A stretch of 64,000 bases of DNA from Flectobacillus longus (GCF_030056705.1 NZ_JASHIC010000007.1:62001-126000), one strand, 5' to 3'; positions 20,501-28,440 are shown, numbered from the stretch's first letter. Program-made: numbers and translations. The notes: generated from the sequence alone by a model not told the origin.

Positions 20501-20728
20501 TCTACGATGGCTCGTAACTTTAGTAATGCCGATTTGGATGTGTATAGTAACTATCAGTCAGCCAGTTATTATACCTTCAAACCACGGACAGGTGGTACAA
20601 CAGCCTATATTACGCTGGAGTACAAACCTCATGCAGATGCACCAACCAATAGAGTAGAGAAGACTTTCACTTTTGGTACAGCAGCATTTATGCCATCACC
20701 AATCGTAGGAGGGTATTTTAAATTTTAA
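14576..20728 (+). CDS. Giant (2050-residue) secreted protein of unknown function
   Basis: The ATG at 14576 is chosen because it opens a good signal peptide (MKKLFLFLSLLMGIGFDSLSQ) and lies just after the upstream stop; the frame extends 35 codons further upstream but overlaps that gene. Residues about 25-165 resemble an extracellular beta domain. About 185-310 is FN3-like (NIVFNWTPCVGN ... NGLYAWMVVAKD). About 350-1390 is a long region with many strand-turn-strand segments and Gly/Asn repeats. A bacterial Ig-like segment (SPANGENAVETDAPITVTFN) begins near 1402. The C-terminus (VGGYFKF) shows no recognisable type IX sorting domain. It could be an adhesin, a matrix protein or a secreted scaffold. 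Function is not recognised. Confidence 0.8.
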   Translation: MKKLFLFLSLLMGIGFDSLSQTLSGINVQTIFPPPYSPRLKDYAPDGANNSLRVILTNTTPNPVDVKLLGEIKGQNNGVRAVTKDSYQPSSPITLPGNGVPVEVEIFGSSQNFFTENNIDITGIDPKSLISGLIPQGFYEFCIKVAPYNQRPAILNGNEPRGCIMIPITYIEPARLTMPLCDPVTPIQSTNPQNIVFNWTPCVGNIAGAQITYDFYLVRVPEGQNPNDAINNAINRNVGNPYSEKDLVAPNLIFGANYPELVNGLYAWMVVAKDANEKIYLQNDGKSEVCTFRVGAQGEMLAANSSIVKCKNTKFPADLLAVKQNDLVGKTVKIGNFDMTIDQAVESPEGWSGNGRITWNYVPLKVKFSKLKINAANQAISGLANGSDEGFQMPGITPPDLSTYKNISVDYLKTYTNLLTSKLWNDLKGQMAVSLPIGYSTGAGLIGVNYFTIAPDGAEMGALLNVKMPEDNSFLSMAATEMCMLPDKLFPKNAVLYLVKDFKAPYTPITFKQSHYPQNDGTYAILDEDSVRHVHVEAELNLGKNVLELNDENGNTLAGDVITQLKFDFNKWNDWVATVTVPTFGIKDAGGISVKGLDAFYDHSDFRNPPNFNPPAEYDGERGNTFKGLYLQRVDVLLPKSLGGGGNNRLSFAASNMVFDSDGLTARFTPSRYPLLDYTTGKMGKLAFSVDSFEVLIVKNALIRGNMVGKIQLPISSDVLDYTCNLRNGIDSLKILVKPKPQGYNVPVFMANMKIAPNSIFVIGLVKDKDPEFLFSLNGTLTLDSKPPLNMVVPDLTFENFSLSTFKALGGDEIAGSGIYLQTGEWYLEGGLAGEHEKDPANKDVKGGPHEDIIMSSAVANGGKESKMGGFPIQLIPPKFVKNNIGLGFEFGVKVMVGGDDASLANASGTVQVLGRLDFINGKLTPSFKGVYPSRFTIDGQFGPANVKGELKFYYSDAKYGTGLSGWGKVKIPNLATVESNIIFGNTNDYYYGYMDASVVANPGFVLVPPLTLTGFGGGLYFNMKQEGTVDAKIANKPLTDAEKMELNNAPGVTKSGLVYSPQKGAWGLKARVYMSVADARLLTASVGLEAGFANGALNNFNATGSVNIICKDGVPDDPTTLVKGSVAFNYLAPGIYDVNADITAGILGTNVQVPLRVHFDPQNWHIKLGDPLDAQKRIAFNILDLNLPVVKAHLGAKFYIAMGNDLGGLPELPAEVSNFMGGANAAADQYRNAQYSKVASKTNVGTDEDGRVTSVPKFSILVGGQLQGSFDATVAILSVNASAILGFDAALQYGIECEQGGQALGWNGWYANAQMYAYLNGGAYIDLDSWFAAGRFKICEVTAGAILKGGIPNPMWMSGRVKVQGNVLGLIKINTGFDLAFGEQCTPANNKDNGLDGIEIIGDISPANGENAVETDAPITVTFNTSIGQDYELAMPDNTVKTFRFKLKEYKLTYEDSKNGGRLTTFDGFQSPEWVNDNQQLILSKNKHFASTSKHKFSISLGIEEVGGKGDNSNRSEEKTVEFSTAKQPDYIKFSNVNYTWPLEGQNYFLKNQLPQGVIEGQIPDEAFRSTVDGSDSKFSALLAGKYIYKAVYIPKDGGDTLTTAVYYDKQNQVKFDIPNNLQNDKTYRVEIRRIYQSAVGSAINLNQQLLASAMVKEKVTVAKASAFLRSQEDFFYINKNALNRSATSSSSIPKSKVIYDIVFKTSKYSTINEKLAAVNFERAEYRNTNNVQSADYLVMDIKPSNGTAENFDDAELYGYTRNGKTQPALLNVSSPMKAGVVSFDTYIQNEVYTPLVNFGAKEIGINYGVQELRKIVGIGTPDLAVSIQRQSLIGQVASIGSVNLNASFNGLQTPVNQPTSNQPAASGGVKVALGNINAIGSFLRLDDIIGPSLTFFPLEDEPTRMYAFAFKVDQVAYHDFYAVKNFGENMVRTRQALNASLGNWKNVSLGFGSIFGNINVQGTSRSLTLNTSASTMARNFSNADLDVYSNYQSASYYTFKPRTGGTTAYITLEYKPHADAPTNRVEKTFTFGTAAFMPSPIVGGYFKF

Positions 20729-20870
20729 GCAAAATGGGACAACGAACGTACGCGTGTAGATTTATGGATTGAAGTTTTTGATTCTTAATTATCAAGGTTT
20801 CAAATCATTTTTATTCGTAACATCAAGTTAGTTTTTTGTCCCTTTTCGACCTACTTAAAACTCATGAGTC

Positions 20871-22994
20871 ATGAAAAAACTAAGTTATATATTCATTTTG
20901 TTATTATCCGTTGGATTGAAAGTTCAGGCGCAAAAGTCTCTCAATCCCAAGCTACAGCTCCTTGTTCGCAATTACCAAGACTCAGTCGTATTGCGCTGGG
21001 CGCCTACCAGTGCAGCGCAATGGCTTATTGCTAGTCAAAAAGGCTATCGTGTACAGAAAACGGTTATCTCAAAAGGCTCAAGTCAAGGAATGAGTACTCT
21101 TTTGACTCCTAACAAAATTCTCCCATTGACTTTTGAAGAGGTAAAATTGCGTTATTCCAAACAAGATAGTTATGTTGGCGCTGCCGTACAGTCACTTTAT
21201 AATCCCAAAGCAAGCACGACTTTTCAGCAGAGTGTAGGAGGTATTATTCAAAAAAGTAATGAACAAAATAGCCGATATGCCAGTGCTATGCTATCGGCCG
21301 ATTATAGTGCTAATGCTGCTACAGTGCTTGGTTTGCGTTGGGTCGATAAGACTGCCAAAAATCCCGATGATATTATTATGTATAAAGTTTGGATAGATAC
21401 CGATTCTAAATCTACTCCTAAAGCAGATACTGCGACAGTGGTACTGTTTGCCAACCAGTTTACGAAAGTATATGCGCCTATAACAGCAGGCATTTTACAA
21501 GGCGACTCACAGGTTACACTTCGCTGGTATCGCATGAGTGTGGATGGTGAGTTTTCGGGATATTTGATAGAAAGAAGTGAAGATGGAAAGAATTTTAAAT
21601 CTATCACGACCAATCCTTATATCCAAACACCTGTCGACGAACATTTGCTCAAACAAGATTCTTTAACCTATAGTGGTATTACCAATCCTAGTTCTTTAAT
21701 TACCTATATCGATTCCAACTTAGTCAACTATCGCAAATACTATTATCGCATCGTCGGGATTGATCCATTTGGGATATCAAGTCCCGTGTCGGATATCATG
21801 GTAGGTTCGCCAAAAGATTTTACACCACCTGCAAAACCCAAAAATGTTAAAATAAAAGTTGTAGATAATAAGGAAGTAAATATTACATGGGAAAAAACAG
21901 GTAATACCAACGACCTCAAAGGCTATGTCATAGCCAAAGGCGGCTCGGTGGCTGGTCCTTTTAATTTTGTCAAAAAAGAGGTTTTATCTACTCAAAGTCT
22001 CAGTTTTACCGATGCATCACCTGAGCCTTATACAGGGAGATATTATGTGGTTGGGGCAGTAGATACCGCTGGAAATGTAAACTACGCAATGCCAGTTGTG
22101 GCAAATATTGAGGATAGGACGCCTCCAAAAGCTCCAAATACACTCACAGCTTCGGCCACGCCACAGGGGAAAGTAGTGATAGACTGGCCCGCTAGCTCAG
22201 AACCTGATGTCGCCATCTATAAAGTGTATCGAGCATATCGTAAGGATGCCAAAAATTATACATTGCTCACGCCTTATGGCGTTCCTAATTCTGAGTACTC
22301 AGATTCTATTCCAGACAAAACATTGTTGAATCGCCAACTGTTTTATAAGATAGTTGCTGTGGATATAAGCAATAATCACTCAGAATATTCACCTGTAGTT
22401 ATGGCAAAACTGCCCGATACTAATCCTCCAACGGCACCTGTTTTTCAACAAATTGTTGTGGAGAAAAGTGGGATAAAACTGTTGATTGTTCCTAGTTCGA
22501 GCGAAGATGTTTCTTTTCATACTTTATATAAAAAATCATCGAAAGGAAGTTGGGAGGTGTTGAAACAATACAATGGCTTATTAACAACCTCAATCAATTA
22601 TATCGATACTGACGTAAAAAATAACCAACGCTATGAGTACAAAGTGGAGGCAGAAGATTATAGCAAACTTAAATCTAAATCGGAGTTTTCTCAATCGATT
22701 TTGTATGTTGGTGAAAATGGCATTGCCAGCGTGGAAGGATTGAAAGTAAATTATGACCCCAATCAAAAGCTTGTGACTTTAGATTGGACTTGCCGTTCAA
22801 ACAACGTATCTCATTTTGTGATTTATCGTGCTGAAAACAAATCAGCACTGAGTACGTGGCAGACGGTTGAAGCAAATAGATTTTCAGAAAAACTGGATAA
22901 GACTCCAAATACCTTGGATTATGCTGTAAAAGTCTATTTTAAAGATGGAACAAGCTACAAAATGAGTAATACTGTAAGTGTACAAGCAAAATAG
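20871..22994 (+). CDS. Secreted fibronectin type III repeat protein
   Basis: 707 residues. Signal peptide about 1-21 (VGLKVQAQ). After a unique N-terminal part (about 22-205), four to five FN3 modules follow, each with the paired patterns VTLRWYRMS...YLIERS, VNITWEKT...YVIAKG, VVIDWPASS...YKVYRA and VTLDWTCRS...FVIYRA, and linkers of the 'PPKAPNTL' type. FN3 arrays serve as rigid spacers or glycan- and protein-binding surfaces. It ends without a visible sorting domain. It follows the giant protein by 142 bases on the same strand and probably belongs to the same secreted system. Confidence 0.85.
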   Translation: MKKLSYIFILLLSVGLKVQAQKSLNPKLQLLVRNYQDSVVLRWAPTSAAQWLIASQKGYRVQKTVISKGSSQGMSTLLTPNKILPLTFEEVKLRYSKQDSYVGAAVQSLYNPKASTTFQQSVGGIIQKSNEQNSRYASAMLSADYSANAATVLGLRWVDKTAKNPDDIIMYKVWIDTDSKSTPKADTATVVLFANQFTKVYAPITAGILQGDSQVTLRWYRMSVDGEFSGYLIERSEDGKNFKSITTNPYIQTPVDEHLLKQDSLTYSGITNPSSLITYIDSNLVNYRKYYYRIVGIDPFGISSPVSDIMVGSPKDFTPPAKPKNVKIKVVDNKEVNITWEKTGNTNDLKGYVIAKGGSVAGPFNFVKKEVLSTQSLSFTDASPEPYTGRYYVVGAVDTAGNVNYAMPVVANIEDRTPPKAPNTLTASATPQGKVVIDWPASSEPDVAIYKVYRAYRKDAKNYTLLTPYGVPNSEYSDSIPDKTLLNRQLFYKIVAVDISNNHSEYSPVVMAKLPDTNPPTAPVFQQIVVEKSGIKLLIVPSSSEDVSFHTLYKKSSKGSWEVLKQYNGLLTTSINYIDTDVKNNQRYEYKVEAEDYSKLKSKSEFSQSILYVGENGIASVEGLKVNYDPNQKLVTLDWTCRSNNVSHFVIYRAENKSALSTWQTVEANRFSEKLDKTPNTLDYAVKVYFKDGTSYKMSNTVSVQAK

Positions 22995-23106
22995 GTTTTT
23001 CTAACTATATTCCGATTGCTTAACAGTACACAATCATTTAAGAATTTTTACATACATGAGAAAATAAATACCCCATTCTTGCAGCCATCCAAGTTTGGGG
23101 ATATTT

Positions 23107-23616
23107 TTAGTCATGTTTTCCTAAAATACGCCTAAATTCCTCCTTGCCGACGGGCAACTTTTTTAAATTCTCAATCATCATCAGTGCTCTTTCAACCCTC
23201 AGTTGTGGTGATTTTACTCCATCAGCATGATGAATGATATAGCGTTGCATTCCTTTGCTGAGTCCTTGGAAACGAGTATATCCTTCTGGATCAGTATCAA
23301 AAACAGCCTGTAACTCTTCTGGTACAGTTGCGCCATACTCACTGTTGTCGGGAGCTAATTGTACTTCGACTACAGAACCAATCGTTAAACCAGCCTCTTT
23401 CAATCTTTTCGTGGTTACATTAATATATGCCCAGCCTTCGCCCAAAGCAACCAGACCTGCCTGCCAAGTAATATTTTTGATTGTGCATAAAAACCGTACA
23501 CCCATTTTTCCTCCCAAAGCTTGAACTACATCAGGCGGAACACTCAGATAATATACTTTGAGTGGATTGTTGCGCCCCACTTCGCTCTGAAAACGTATTG
23601 TCGAAAATGTTGTCAT
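23107..23616 (-). CDS. YdeI/OmpD-associated family protein with DUF1905 domain
   Basis: 169 residues from the ATG at 23616; an upstream in-frame ATG at 23637 is possible but gives an atypical start. The N-terminal half is a DUF1905-type beta-barrel (FQSEVGRNNPLKVYYLSVPPD). The C-terminal half is the YdeI/OmpD-associated helical domain (YTRFQGLSKGMQRYIIHHAD ... RVERALMMIENLKK). Relatives are annotated as bacteriocin-protection proteins, a label from indirect evidence; the molecular role is unknown. No bacteriocin gene is adjacent. It stands alone, convergent with the FN3 protein gene. Confidence 0.8.
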   Translation of the reverse strand: MTTFSTIRFQSEVGRNNPLKVYYLSVPPDVVQALGGKMGVRFLCTIKNITWQAGLVALGEGWAYINVTTKRLKEAGLTIGSVVEVQLAPDNSEYGATVPEELQAVFDTDPEGYTRFQGLSKGMQRYIIHHADGVKSPQLRVERALMMIENLKKLPVGKEEFRRILGKHD

Positions 23617-23637
23617 AATACAATTTATTTTACTCAC

Positions 23638-24334
23638 TCTAAACTAAGTAGTGATGCAAAATAAAATTTAAGAAATTGATGAGATAAAATATTAGTAATC
23701 ATAAAATTACACTCAAAACTCATCACTCACAATTCAGCACACATACTTAAGTTAGTAGGCAAAATAAAATTTAAGATTGAGCTTTGGGCTTTCAGGTAAC
23801 GGCTTTCGGCGGTGGGTTTTGGAAAAAGCATGGCTGTGGTTATTAAAAAACATTTTAACACTCTTTGCCTTGTGCCTGTTGCCTAGTGACTAAACACATA
23901 ACTTAAATCTTATTCTGCACGATTACTTAAAAACAAATAGTGTTTTCTCAAAAATAGAGTAACGTATTTTATGTAAGGACAATTTTAAACACATCATTTT
24001 AAGCGCTACATTCTTATATCTCTGTTCAAAAATAAGCTTTCAAAAGAAAAATTCTGTGCAGTTGAAGAGATAAAAATGATTTTTGTTAATCAAAATGCTA
24101 TTTTATTTGCCGTTTAATAATTAGAAAAAACATTGTTGTTAAGTGTTTATAAATCAGTTATTTTTGAGCGCCTTAATGATATCTTTCTTTGAACTTCCGC
24201 CCAAGTCAAAGAGAGTCCTAATACATAATTCTTCTCTAATAAACATAGCTAAACAACCATTAACAAATTTTTAATACCTCTATCAGATACATTATGCCTG
24301 AGTCTGTATTCTGATGGCTTAAACCTTGGAAATT
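23638..24334. other. Gene-free region with repeat family 2 copy
   Basis: About 0.7 kb with no credible open frame. It holds two 30-bp direct repeats (23644-23673 and 23746-23776) and the family 2 repeat copy at 23746-23925. The remainder up to the cupin gene is AT-rich and featureless to me. Confidence 0.6.
23746..23925. repeat. Dispersed repeat, family 2, copy a
   Basis: The left end GCAAAATAAAATTTAAGA (23759-23776) and the right end CTTAAATCTTATTCTGC (about 23904-23920) are imperfect inverted repeats. Inside are the family 2 words GCTTTGGGCTTTCAGG and TTGCCTAGTGAC. A second copy of the left end lies at 23644-23673 in direct orientation. Related elements lie at 31692-31752, 42598-42702 and 60887-60990. 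Confidence 0.55.
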
Positions 24335-24871
24335 ATGGTGAAGAAAGGCACAATTCTGAAAGATCGGCACAATAATACCTTCGAGTTTGTCGAAGTAAGT
24401 ACCGAAACAAATGGGCATCATACCAAATTAAAAGTATGTTTACAGCCTAACCAAATGGCATTAGCGTGTCATTGTCACGAAAAATCGGACGAAATCTATG
24501 AAATTTTAGAAGGAGAACTCACATACGAAGTCAATCACAAAAAAATGATTGTATCTTCTGGTGAAACAATCATTTTGCCCAGAGCCCAAGCTCATAGACA
24601 CTACAATGAGTCAGATAAGCCAGTAGTGATGTACTATACCATTACACCTTCGTACGACATTGAACCTTTGATTGAGACAATGATTACAATGTGGCAAAAT
24701 GGCAAAATAAGAAATGGAAATGCTAATTTTTTGCAAAGTATGGTATGGGTAAATTACATGGAAAGTAAGATTTACTTTGAAGGTTTATCCCAAAAAACAC
24801 AAAACTTTTTAGCTCATATTTTAGCACCAATTGCTTCAATTTTTGGCTACAAAAAGTTTTATCATAATTAA
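24335..24871 (+). CDS. Cupin-domain protein
   Basis: 178 residues from the ATG at 24335; a TTG three codons upstream is less likely. The cupin fold is clear: motif 1 is around HCHEKSDEIYEILEGEL (His, His, Glu metal ligands) and motif 2 is GETIILPRAQAHRHYNES (His). The C-terminal 70 residues are helical and extend beyond the usual single cupin (MITMWQNGKIRNGN ... LAPIASIFGYKKFY), ending with a hydrophobic stretch. Related proteins are annotated only as cupins, with no known substrate. The gene is convergent with the next one across the perfect 50-bp palindrome at 24961. Confidence 0.85.
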   Translation: MVKKGTILKDRHNNTFEFVEVSTETNGHHTKLKVCLQPNQMALACHCHEKSDEIYEILEGELTYEVNHKKMIVSSGETIILPRAQAHRHYNESDKPVVMYYTITPSYDIEPLIETMITMWQNGKIRNGNANFLQSMVWVNYMESKIYFEGLSQKTQNFLAHILAPIASIFGYKKFYHN

Positions 24872-24960
24872 ATAGTGTCAAAGGCACAAAGTGTGAGAGT
24901 AGATAAGTAGTTTAAGCAGAAGTCATACCTAATTTTAGGATTAGGATTATTCTCCAAGTT

Positions 24961-25010
24961 TTTATCAAAACAGCGGTCGGAAAATATTTTCCGACCGCTG
25001 TTTTGATAAA
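24961..25010. terminator. Perfect 50-bp palindrome, bidirectional terminator
   Basis: Bases 24961-24985 and 24986-25010 are exact reverse complements with no spacer. The core is GCGGTCGGAAAAT joined to its complement, with flanking A/T-rich arms (TTTATCAAAAC). It sits between converging genes (24871 and 25104), where a two-way terminator is expected. An almost identical 44-bp palindrome is at 61064-61107. A stem this long without a loop is more than termination requires. Confidence 0.8.
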
Positions 25011-25065
25011 AACATGCTAGATATGATTCATGTGCTCAATCAACATTCACTCAATTTTATTTAAC
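25011..25065. repeat. Dispersed repeat, family 1, copy d (right flank)
   Basis: Downstream of the palindrome the words TGCTCAATCAACATTCACTC (about 25033-25052) match the outer arm of family 1 elements (compare CATTCAACATTCACTAAATT at 7102-7121). The left flank is not clearly preserved. Confidence 0.5.
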
Positions 25066-25103
25066 CCCAAATAACGGATATACTTTTAACAGATAACTGC
25101 TGG

Positions 25104-25736
25104 TTACTTATTGTCAATGACTACATTAAAAACTACGTCTTTTTCGTCTTTGATGAGTCTCTTTACTCCTTTTATTTCTAACCTATTTCTACTGAATTCT
25201 TTTAGTTCAAATAAATCAGTGTGAGTGGCACTGTAGGCATCTAAGTTTTCAATTGCTTTGCTTTCCGACCACGTTTTTCCTCCATTACTAGAATACGCAT
25301 ATCTCAACTGTCTGAAGTTAATCACCATATTGCCTTGAGGTTCTGCACGTTTGCTTCTGGGAGCATTATCTGTATTGTTTTTAGATGAAACATCATCACT
25401 CATTTTAAATGGATTAGGATTAGCATGTACCACAGGTTTTGTTAAAAAAACAACATATAAAGTTCCATTCGAAGTCTCAAGTATTTTGACGGGTCCCAAA
25501 ACATCTAAGTTATAATCGCTTGCAACAACACTGGTGGTAATATTAGTTTTTTTATTTAATAGGTATTTTTTGACTTTTATTGATACCAAATCTGATTTCT
25601 CTTTCTCTATGGTGGCAACAAAAAGTCCTCCTTTTTTATCTAAAAAAGTACCACTTGTGTTCAAATGCTGGCTTTGAACTTTATTGGTGAGCGTTAAGAT
25701 TAAGAATACGCAAAAAGAGGCAAAATATGTTTTCAT
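25104..25736 (-). CDS. Secreted protein with one Asp-box (BNR-like) repeat
   Basis: 210 residues. Signal peptide about 1-22 (NKVQSQ). Residues 149-156 SSNGGKTW fit the Asp-box S-x-[DN]-x-G-x-T-W, seen in sialidases and other beta-propellers, but only one box is visible and the protein is too short for a full propeller. A Lys/Asn-rich segment (about 106-135, SKNNTDNAPRSKR) separates two beta-rich halves. It is 68 bases downstream of the GH29 fucosidase gene on the same strand, so the two are probably co-transcribed. It could be a truncated or accessory propeller; function is unknown. Confidence 0.65.
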   Translation of the reverse strand: MKTYFASFCVFLILTLTNKVQSQHLNTSGTFLDKKGGLFVATIEKEKSDLVSIKVKKYLLNKKTNITTSVVASDYNLDVLGPVKILETSNGTLYVVFLTKPVVHANPNPFKMSDDVSSKNNTDNAPRSKRAEPQGNMVINFRQLRYAYSSNGGKTWSESKAIENLDAYSATHTDLFELKEFSRNRLEIKGVKRLIKDEKDVVFNVVIDNK

Positions 25737-25804
25737 GTCAGTACAAGTTAAAAAAGAAGGTGCTTGAAATTACTTTCAAACACCTTGATAACGAAGTTCT
25801 TATA

Positions 25805-27157
25805 CTATTCTTGTGCAGAGGATTTATAAACGCCAAATTCAGCTAAATACACTTTTGCTAAAGCATCTTTGATTGTTAATCTTACTTGTGCACTTTTAGT
25901 TACAGGAAACCTTAACAAGCGCTTATGCCCTACTGTGGTACTTTCGGCTAGCTTTTGCCAAGCTTTGCCGTCCCAATATTCTACCAAAAATGCCTTAATT
26001 CTTTGTCCTTCAGCTATATTTTCTTGAATCGCAATTCTGTCAAACTCTTTTTCACCATCTAGTTGTAAAATTAAAGGCTGATTTACATCCAAGACTTTAC
26101 TAGTGCTTAACTTTTTGTCAATCAAAAGCTTATGTTTTGGGCTTACTAAATTATGAGCGAATGTTTCATTTAAAATGGCTCTAAACTTCTGAATGGCGTT
26201 CACATCAGTTGTTTCTAGTAAACCATCACGATTAGGAGGTATGTTTAGCAACAACAAACTGTTTCTTCCGACCGATTGGTAATAGAGATTAACCAAGTTT
26301 TGCGGCGTTCTAACTTTGGTATTTTCTTTTTCGTGCCAAAACCACCCCGGACGAATCGAAACGTCCGTCTCGGCAGGTATCCAGTCTGGACCTTTTTCAT
26401 CACCCGTATTCAAATAATGCTCATTGGCTTTCCCTGGTGCTTGTCCTGCATTATTGATAGTCGACCAACAAGTTTCGCCAGCGTTTCCTTTTTCATTTCC
26501 AACCCAACGAACATCTGGCCCTGCATCCGAAAACATCACCGCTTTAGGCTGAAGCTCACGAACCATTTTCCAATAGCCAGCAAAATCATACTCCATATTT
26601 TTAGCATTCTCACCTTTGGCACCATCAAACCAAACTTCAGCTATTTCACCATAATTAGTCAATAATTCTCTCAACTGGCTTTTGTAATAGGTATTATAGG
26701 CGTCAGTCCCGTAACTTTTTTCATGTCTATCCCAAGGAGAAAGATACACGCCAAATTTGATTCCAACAGCTTTACAAGCTTCAGAAAGCTCTTTAACGAT
26801 ATCCCCTTTCCCGTTTTTATAAGGACTGTTTTTGATAGAATGTTCGGTATATTTTGAAGGCCAAAGACAAAAGCCATCGTGATGCTTGGCCGTAATGATA
26901 GCAATTTTGAAGCCTCCAGCTTTCAAGGCTTTTGCCCATTGCATGGCATCCAGCTTGGTAGGATTGAAAATCGAAGGAGACTCATCGCCTTCGCCCCACT
27001 CTTTATCAGTATAGGTATTCACTGTAAAGTGCAAAAAGGCTGTAGTCTCTAATTGTTGCCAAGCCAATTGTCTGGCAGAAGGTTTGGGTAGTGTTCCAGA
27101 CACTTGCCCCTGAGCGGTACAAGCTGCCAAAAGTAACGGTAATATGTATTTTTTCAT
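25805..27157 (-). CDS. Alpha-L-fucosidase, GH29
   Basis: 450 residues from the ATG at 27157; the frame extends 37 codons further upstream but lacks a signal there, while 27157 opens MKKYILPLLLAACTAQG, a signal with a possible lipobox cysteine (C13). The GH29 barrel shows the substrate motif AKHHDGFCLW (91-100) and the nucleophile D178 in EVWFDGA. After about residue 350 comes a discoidin-like beta domain (FDRIAIQENIAEGQRI ... AEFGVYKS). It releases terminal L-fucose from glycans in the periplasm or at the surface. The GH29 subfamily cannot be settled by eye. It is followed by the Asp-box gene. Confidence 0.93.
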   Translation of the reverse strand: MKKYILPLLLAACTAQGQVSGTLPKPSARQLAWQQLETTAFLHFTVNTYTDKEWGEGDESPSIFNPTKLDAMQWAKALKAGGFKIAIITAKHHDGFCLWPSKYTEHSIKNSPYKNGKGDIVKELSEACKAVGIKFGVYLSPWDRHEKSYGTDAYNTYYKSQLRELLTNYGEIAEVWFDGAKGENAKNMEYDFAGYWKMVRELQPKAVMFSDAGPDVRWVGNEKGNAGETCWSTINNAGQAPGKANEHYLNTGDEKGPDWIPAETDVSIRPGWFWHEKENTKVRTPQNLVNLYYQSVGRNSLLLLNIPPNRDGLLETTDVNAIQKFRAILNETFAHNLVSPKHKLLIDKKLSTSKVLDVNQPLILQLDGEKEFDRIAIQENIAEGQRIKAFLVEYWDGKAWQKLAESTTVGHKRLLRFPVTKSAQVRLTIKDALAKVYLAEFGVYKSSAQE

Positions 27158-27311
27158 GGTTGAAAATTGAGGTAGGATAAAAGTATTTTTCTCGATAGTC
27201 TTAATTCCTGTTAAAATACTCATGAATGTTGGATAAAACATAAGAAGCCAGTTCCGACAGTGATTCATATCATTGTAAAAAGCACTAAAAAAGCATTAAT
27301 TCGCAAACAAA

Positions 27312-27342
27312 TTGATAAAACGCGAAGTTCGCTATATATTTG
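27312..27342 (+). promoter_or_regulatory. Bacteroidota promoter for the desaturase gene
   Basis: TTG at 27312-27314, then 20 bases, then TATATTTG at 27335-27342: an exact match to the TTG/TAnnTTTG promoter form. The palindrome GCGAAGTTCGC (27322-27332) lies between the two boxes, a position where a bound repressor would block transcription. The leader to the ATG would be about 70 bases. Confidence 0.65.
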
Positions 27343-27417
27343 AAAGATTTTCGTCAAAAAATCCCCGAATCTTGAAATAGTCACATTAACAATAACAACT
27401 AAACAATTACCAAACTA

Positions 27418-28422
27418 ATGGCATATCAACAAGATTTTACCTATGTTACGGGCACAGAACCACACCGTACTCGTACACGTGAAATTGTAAAAGCTCACCC
27501 AGAAGTAAAAAAACTTATTACCAAAAACCCCATGACTTTTGTTTGGATTCTAGGCTGTGTATCAATGCAAATTGGTATGGCTTACCTAGTGAAAGACCAA
27601 GCTTGGTGGGTTATTTTGGCTGCTGCTTGGCTTATTGGTGCATTTCCAACGCATACACTTTTTGTATGTATCCATGAGGCTGCACACAACTTGATTTTCA
27701 AAAAACCATCTTGGAATGTTTATGCAGGTATCGTAGCAAACTTCCCTTCATTGGCGCCAACAGCTATTTCATTCAAAAATTACCATTTGAAACACCATGC
27801 TTTTCAAGGTGTACACGAATTAGATGCAGACTTACCAGATCACTGGGAAGCAAAATTGATTAACAACTATTTCATCGGTAAAGCATTGTGGTTGTTATTG
27901 TTCCCAATTTTCCAAGCTATTCGTACATTGCGTTGTTTAGAATTGGCTGTATTCGACCGTTGGGTAATTATGAATATTGTTTGCCAATTGGCATTTGATG
28001 CAATCATTGTATATGCAATGGGCTGGCCTGCATTAGGTTACATGGGTGCAAGTTTTATGTTCTCGGTTGGTTTACACCCACTAGGTGCTCGTTGGATTCA
28101 AGAACACTATTTGGTATTGGACAAAAACCAAGAAACATACAGCTACTATGGCGCATTGAATGGTGTTAACATGAACGTTGGATATCACAACGAACACCAC
28201 GATATGCCATCAGTACCTTGGAATAACCTTCCAAAATTGAAGGCTATCGCTCCAGAATTTTATGACAACTTGAAATATCATACTTCATTTACGAAGTTGT
28301 TCTTTACTTTCTTGTTTAGCCAAGAAGTAGGGCTTTATTCACGTATCGTCCGCAAAGAAAGAGGCAAAGTTACTTTGGATGACAACTCAACACCAGATGT
28401 TCAGTTGTTACAAGGAAAGTAA
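27418..28422 (+). CDS. Membrane fatty-acid desaturase resembling sphingolipid delta-4 desaturase
   Basis: 334 residues. The start has the DFxYVTGTEPHRTRTREI block typical of the N-terminal 'lipid desaturase' signature of DEGS/DES1 proteins (family pattern YTxEPHxxRRxxI). The three histidine boxes are HEAAH (86-90), HLKHH (123-127) and HNEHH (257-261). Further DEGS-like words include SFKNYH, QEHYLVLDKNQETYSYYGAL and IAPEFYDNLKYH. Four membrane helices are visible. In eukaryotes this enzyme makes ceramide from dihydroceramide. Many Bacteroidota make sphingolipids, so a dihydroceramide-like substrate is plausible, but hydroxylase or other activity is equally possible. The gene is single and closed by a strong terminator. 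Confidence 0.88.
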   Translation: MAYQQDFTYVTGTEPHRTRTREIVKAHPEVKKLITKNPMTFVWILGCVSMQIGMAYLVKDQAWWVILAAAWLIGAFPTHTLFVCIHEAAHNLIFKKPSWNVYAGIVANFPSLAPTAISFKNYHLKHHAFQGVHELDADLPDHWEAKLINNYFIGKALWLLLFPIFQAIRTLRCLELAVFDRWVIMNIVCQLAFDAIIVYAMGWPALGYMGASFMFSVGLHPLGARWIQEHYLVLDKNQETYSYYGALNGVNMNVGYHNEHHDMPSVPWNNLPKLKAIAPEFYDNLKYHTSFTKLFFTFLFSQEVGLYSRIVRKERGKVTLDDNSTPDVQLLQGK

Positions 28423-28440
28423 TATTTAGTATTAATTACA

